From CAZJYI01 sp964550025 (lineage in GTDB: Bacteria; Verrucomicrobiota; Kiritimatiellia; UBA8416; CAYOBW01): a stretch of DNA of 64,000 bases. The stretch spans positions 160,222 to 224,221 of the forward strand of contig CAZJYI010000001.1 in assembly GCA_964550025.1 (NCBI GenBank), in the 5' to 3' direction. Position 1 is the stretch's first letter. Each line of letters opens with the position of its first letter. The notes beneath the pieces were generated by a model. That model did no database searches. It saw nothing but the letters and a program-made list of their open reading frames with translations, and was not told the DNA's origin. The position numbers were made by a program, and so were the translations under genes. Below are positions 62,562-64,000 of this stretch, one piece after another.

Positions 62562-62916
62562 ATGATGAAGAGACGGCTTGCTGGCTGGGTGTCGATCGTG
62601 GCGGGGCCACTGGTCGTCGCGTGGCTGTACATGTTCGTTCTTGGCACTGTTCATAGCCATGCTCGTTGCACTGGTTGCCCGTCAAACTCCGCTTGCCCTC
62701 GTGTTCTGCGCTCTCGGTGTCGCCCTCTCCATGTCTTACCGCAAGCCGAATGCGGAGGTGAAGAAGGCAATGCGGAACGGCAAGGTCCAGATCAAGGGGA
62801 GCAAGTGGCCATTCGCCAATCCCCTGACCCTCACAATCAAGAAGGAAGGCATCCAACAAGCCGTCTTGGCGAAAGAACCGATGTCCGGTTCGACGAGGGA
62901 GCCTGAGGAATCATAG
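62562..62916 (+). pseudogene. Small membrane protein gene broken by a frameshift
   Basis: AAGAAGG leads to ATGATGAAGAGACGG; the first frame gives an apolar start (LAGWVSIVAGPLVVAWLYMF) and then turns into junk after about residue 28. In the +1 frame, from about 62640, the protein-like sequence resumes (FLALFIAMLVALVARQTPL, then SMSYRKPNAEVKKAMRNGKV) to a stop at 62916. One extra base near 62633-62650 would explain this. It is either a real pseudogene or a sequencing error. Confidence 0.6.
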
Positions 62917-63504
62917 CGTACGTGGGCATCCACCCAGGTGCTTGATGGACACTGGGTGGTCAGTATGGCCAAATTCGCCAGACGGCCTATGTGCACAGAG
63001 GCTCTACTCTACTCGGCGGGAGGACGAAACGAATCGAGGGCTGAAAGCCCGGCACAGTACAGCCCAGGGCGCAGCGGAGCGTAGCCCTGGGGATGGGCGG
63101 GGAAAGCAAGGGGGTGGAGCCTTTCTGGAGCGAGGAGTGACCGATGGTCCTCAACTCGCTCACAACAGGCTCAGGTCATGTTCTCTCCCCAAGTGACCCC
63201 CGGGTTTCACCCGGGGCTGTGTTGTGGCGGCCTTTCAGGCCTGGGGATGGAGAGGCAGGAACCTGGCCCGCGCGGGGAGAAGAGGGAGAGATGGCCACAG
63301 AAGGCACAAGATTCACAAAAGGGAAGGTCCGGAGCGACGGGACGCTTCCAATCCCACGGAAGGGCGGCAGGATCGGGGTGTCCCGGGAATATCCCTCCCT
63401 TCTGTGAGTTCTGTGAATTTTGTGGCCAATCGTGGGGCGAACGACCGGCTGGATAGCCTCGCAAGCGCGGCATCGTGACGCCGGACGTTCATATCAGATA
63501 GAGA
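62917..63504. repeat. Repeat-rich intergenic region
   Basis: It contains AGGGCTGAAAGCCCGGCACA at 63037-63056 (compare 11621), a CCCCGGGT...ACCCGGGG hairpin near 63200, and an imperfect inverted repeat at 63293-63427 (GGCCACAGAAGGCACAAGAT facing TGTGAATTTTGTGGCC). An attC-like stem lies at 63437-63494. The 84-92-codon open frames crossing it read through repeats and lack ribosome-binding sites. Confidence 0.6.
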
Positions 63505-63744
63505 ATGATGAATCGGAAAAGCGCATATGCTTCCCGGTGGTACGTCAGGTGTATTGACACGGGGTTCGCGTTCACCTTCATCGGTGTCTTGATCAGACCC
63601 TTGTTTCCCGCGGGGGTGATTTTGTGTGCAATTGGCAACATTGCGCACAGGATCGATAGCCCGAAGCGGATTCGCAGGTTGGAGCAAACCCTCAACCTGA
63701 TTGGCAAGCAGAGACCAAAGGCAGAGAGCCAAAGGGACATGTGA
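63505..63744 (+). CDS. Small hypothetical membrane protein
   Basis: A 79-residue protein with a central apolar segment (TGFAFTFIGVLIRPLFPAGVI, about residues 19-39) and a basic C-terminus. The ATGATGAA start and short A/G-rich leader resemble those of the frameshifted gene at 62562 and the partial gene at 63805. No family recognised. Confidence 0.5.
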   Translation: MMNRKSAYASRWYVRCIDTGFAFTFIGVLIRPLFPAGVILCAIGNIAHRIDSPKRIRRLEQTLNLIGKQRPKAESQRDM

Positions 63745-63804
63745 ACAAAGCCCTCCACGCTAGTCGCTACCGTGCCAGCGTGAGGGCAGACATTAGCGAG
63801 GAGA

Positions 63805-64000
63805 ATGATGAAGCGAGTAGTTTGTGTGTTTCTGTGCTGTCTTGTTTGGGCAGTGGCGATGGCCGAGGATGCCGTTCTTGCGAAGAGGGCTGTTGCCTCC
63901 GAAATCAAGGCGCAGTCGTACTCATTCACAACTCAGAAGGGTATAGCTATAGCGCTCACCGGAATTGCCCCACCGCTGCTCATTCGAAGTGCACCACCTG
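63805..64000 (+). CDS. Exported hypothetical protein (partial, cut by window end)
   Basis: GAGGAGA precedes ATGATGAAGCGA. The 65 visible codons give a signal peptide (VVCVFLCCLVWAVAMAED) followed by AVLAKRAVASEIKAQSYSF and an apolar GIAIALTGIAPPLLI. The frame is open to the right edge. No family can be named from this part. Confidence 0.6.
   Translation, partial: MMKRVVCVFLCCLVWAVAMAEDAVLAKRAVASEIKAQSYSFTTQKGIAIALTGIAPPLLIRSAPP

Noticed and set aside
62527..62575. tRNA 5'-half look-alike (TTAGCTCAACGGTTGGGGC)
   Set aside because: No matching anticodon stem, T-arm or 3' acceptor strand follows; the sequence runs into the coding start at 62562.
63144..63478. Overlapping 84-92-codon open frames on the plus strand
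   Set aside because: They read through inverted CACAGAAGG-type repeats and have no ribosome-binding sites.

Overview
The window is high-GC bacterial chromosome with no rRNA, tRNA, phage or CRISPR that I can see. Its gene content suggests the PVC superphylum, most likely Verrucomicrobiota/Kiritimatiellota/Lentisphaerota. The reasons are very large secreted multidomain proteins (right-handed beta-helix with PKD, Kelch/LamG, FG-GAP repeats), DUF4091 and DUF1080/NPCBM carbohydrate proteins, a PQQ-like propeller, an SHD1-type domain, an alpha-2-macroglobulin, and many dispersed palindromic intergenic repeats. A species cannot be named from this window.

Layout. 1-4529 (minus): the N-terminal ~1,509 codons of a giant beta-helix/PKD surface protein that runs off the left edge; the long plus-strand open frame over it is only its antisense shadow. 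4.9-8.8 kb: a Phd/PIN toxin-antitoxin pair, a lipase-like hydrolase and adenylate kinase. 9.1-11.5 kb: a semialdehyde dehydrogenase/FAH-family pair fitting the end of oxidative pentose or uronate catabolism. 11.8-29.9 kb: exported peptidase, lipoprotein, giant Kelch/glycosidase-like protein, serC, a sugar isomerase-like TIM barrel, an FG-GAP protein, a DUF4091 protein and a hybrid histidine kinase.

30.0-37.3 kb is the most interesting part. A TIR-domain gene, a MoxR AAA+ ATPase and a 1,469-residue membrane protein (vWA-like, nine WD40 repeats, caspase-like, acyl-carrier-protein-like) lie head to tail, with a convergent DUF4062-like gene sharing 4 bp at the 3' ends. It resembles the MoxR/vWA NTP-dependent conflict systems known from comparative genomics. 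Here, however, the caspase-like domain has Val where the catalytic Cys should be, and the ACP-like domain has Ala where the phosphopantetheine Ser should be. The TIR protein (with its candidate NADase Glu) is therefore the best candidate toxic effector.

37.5-54.3 kb: an ABC exporter whose best start is a non-standard ATC, a DUF433/DUF5615 pair, a 2,053-residue alpha-2-macroglobulin with an intact thioester motif, a two-component system, a vWA protein, a DUF1080 protein and an AbrB/PIN pair. 54.5-64 kb: PQQ propeller, YaiI/DUF188, DUF429, a trypsin-like protease coupled to an SHD1 protein, an RHH/PIN pair, a small pseudopilin-like cluster, then a run of small plus-strand exported genes (one frameshifted, one cut by the right edge) separated by attC-like imperfect hairpins. 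Four toxin-antitoxin-type pairs with four different antitoxin folds occur in the 64 kb.
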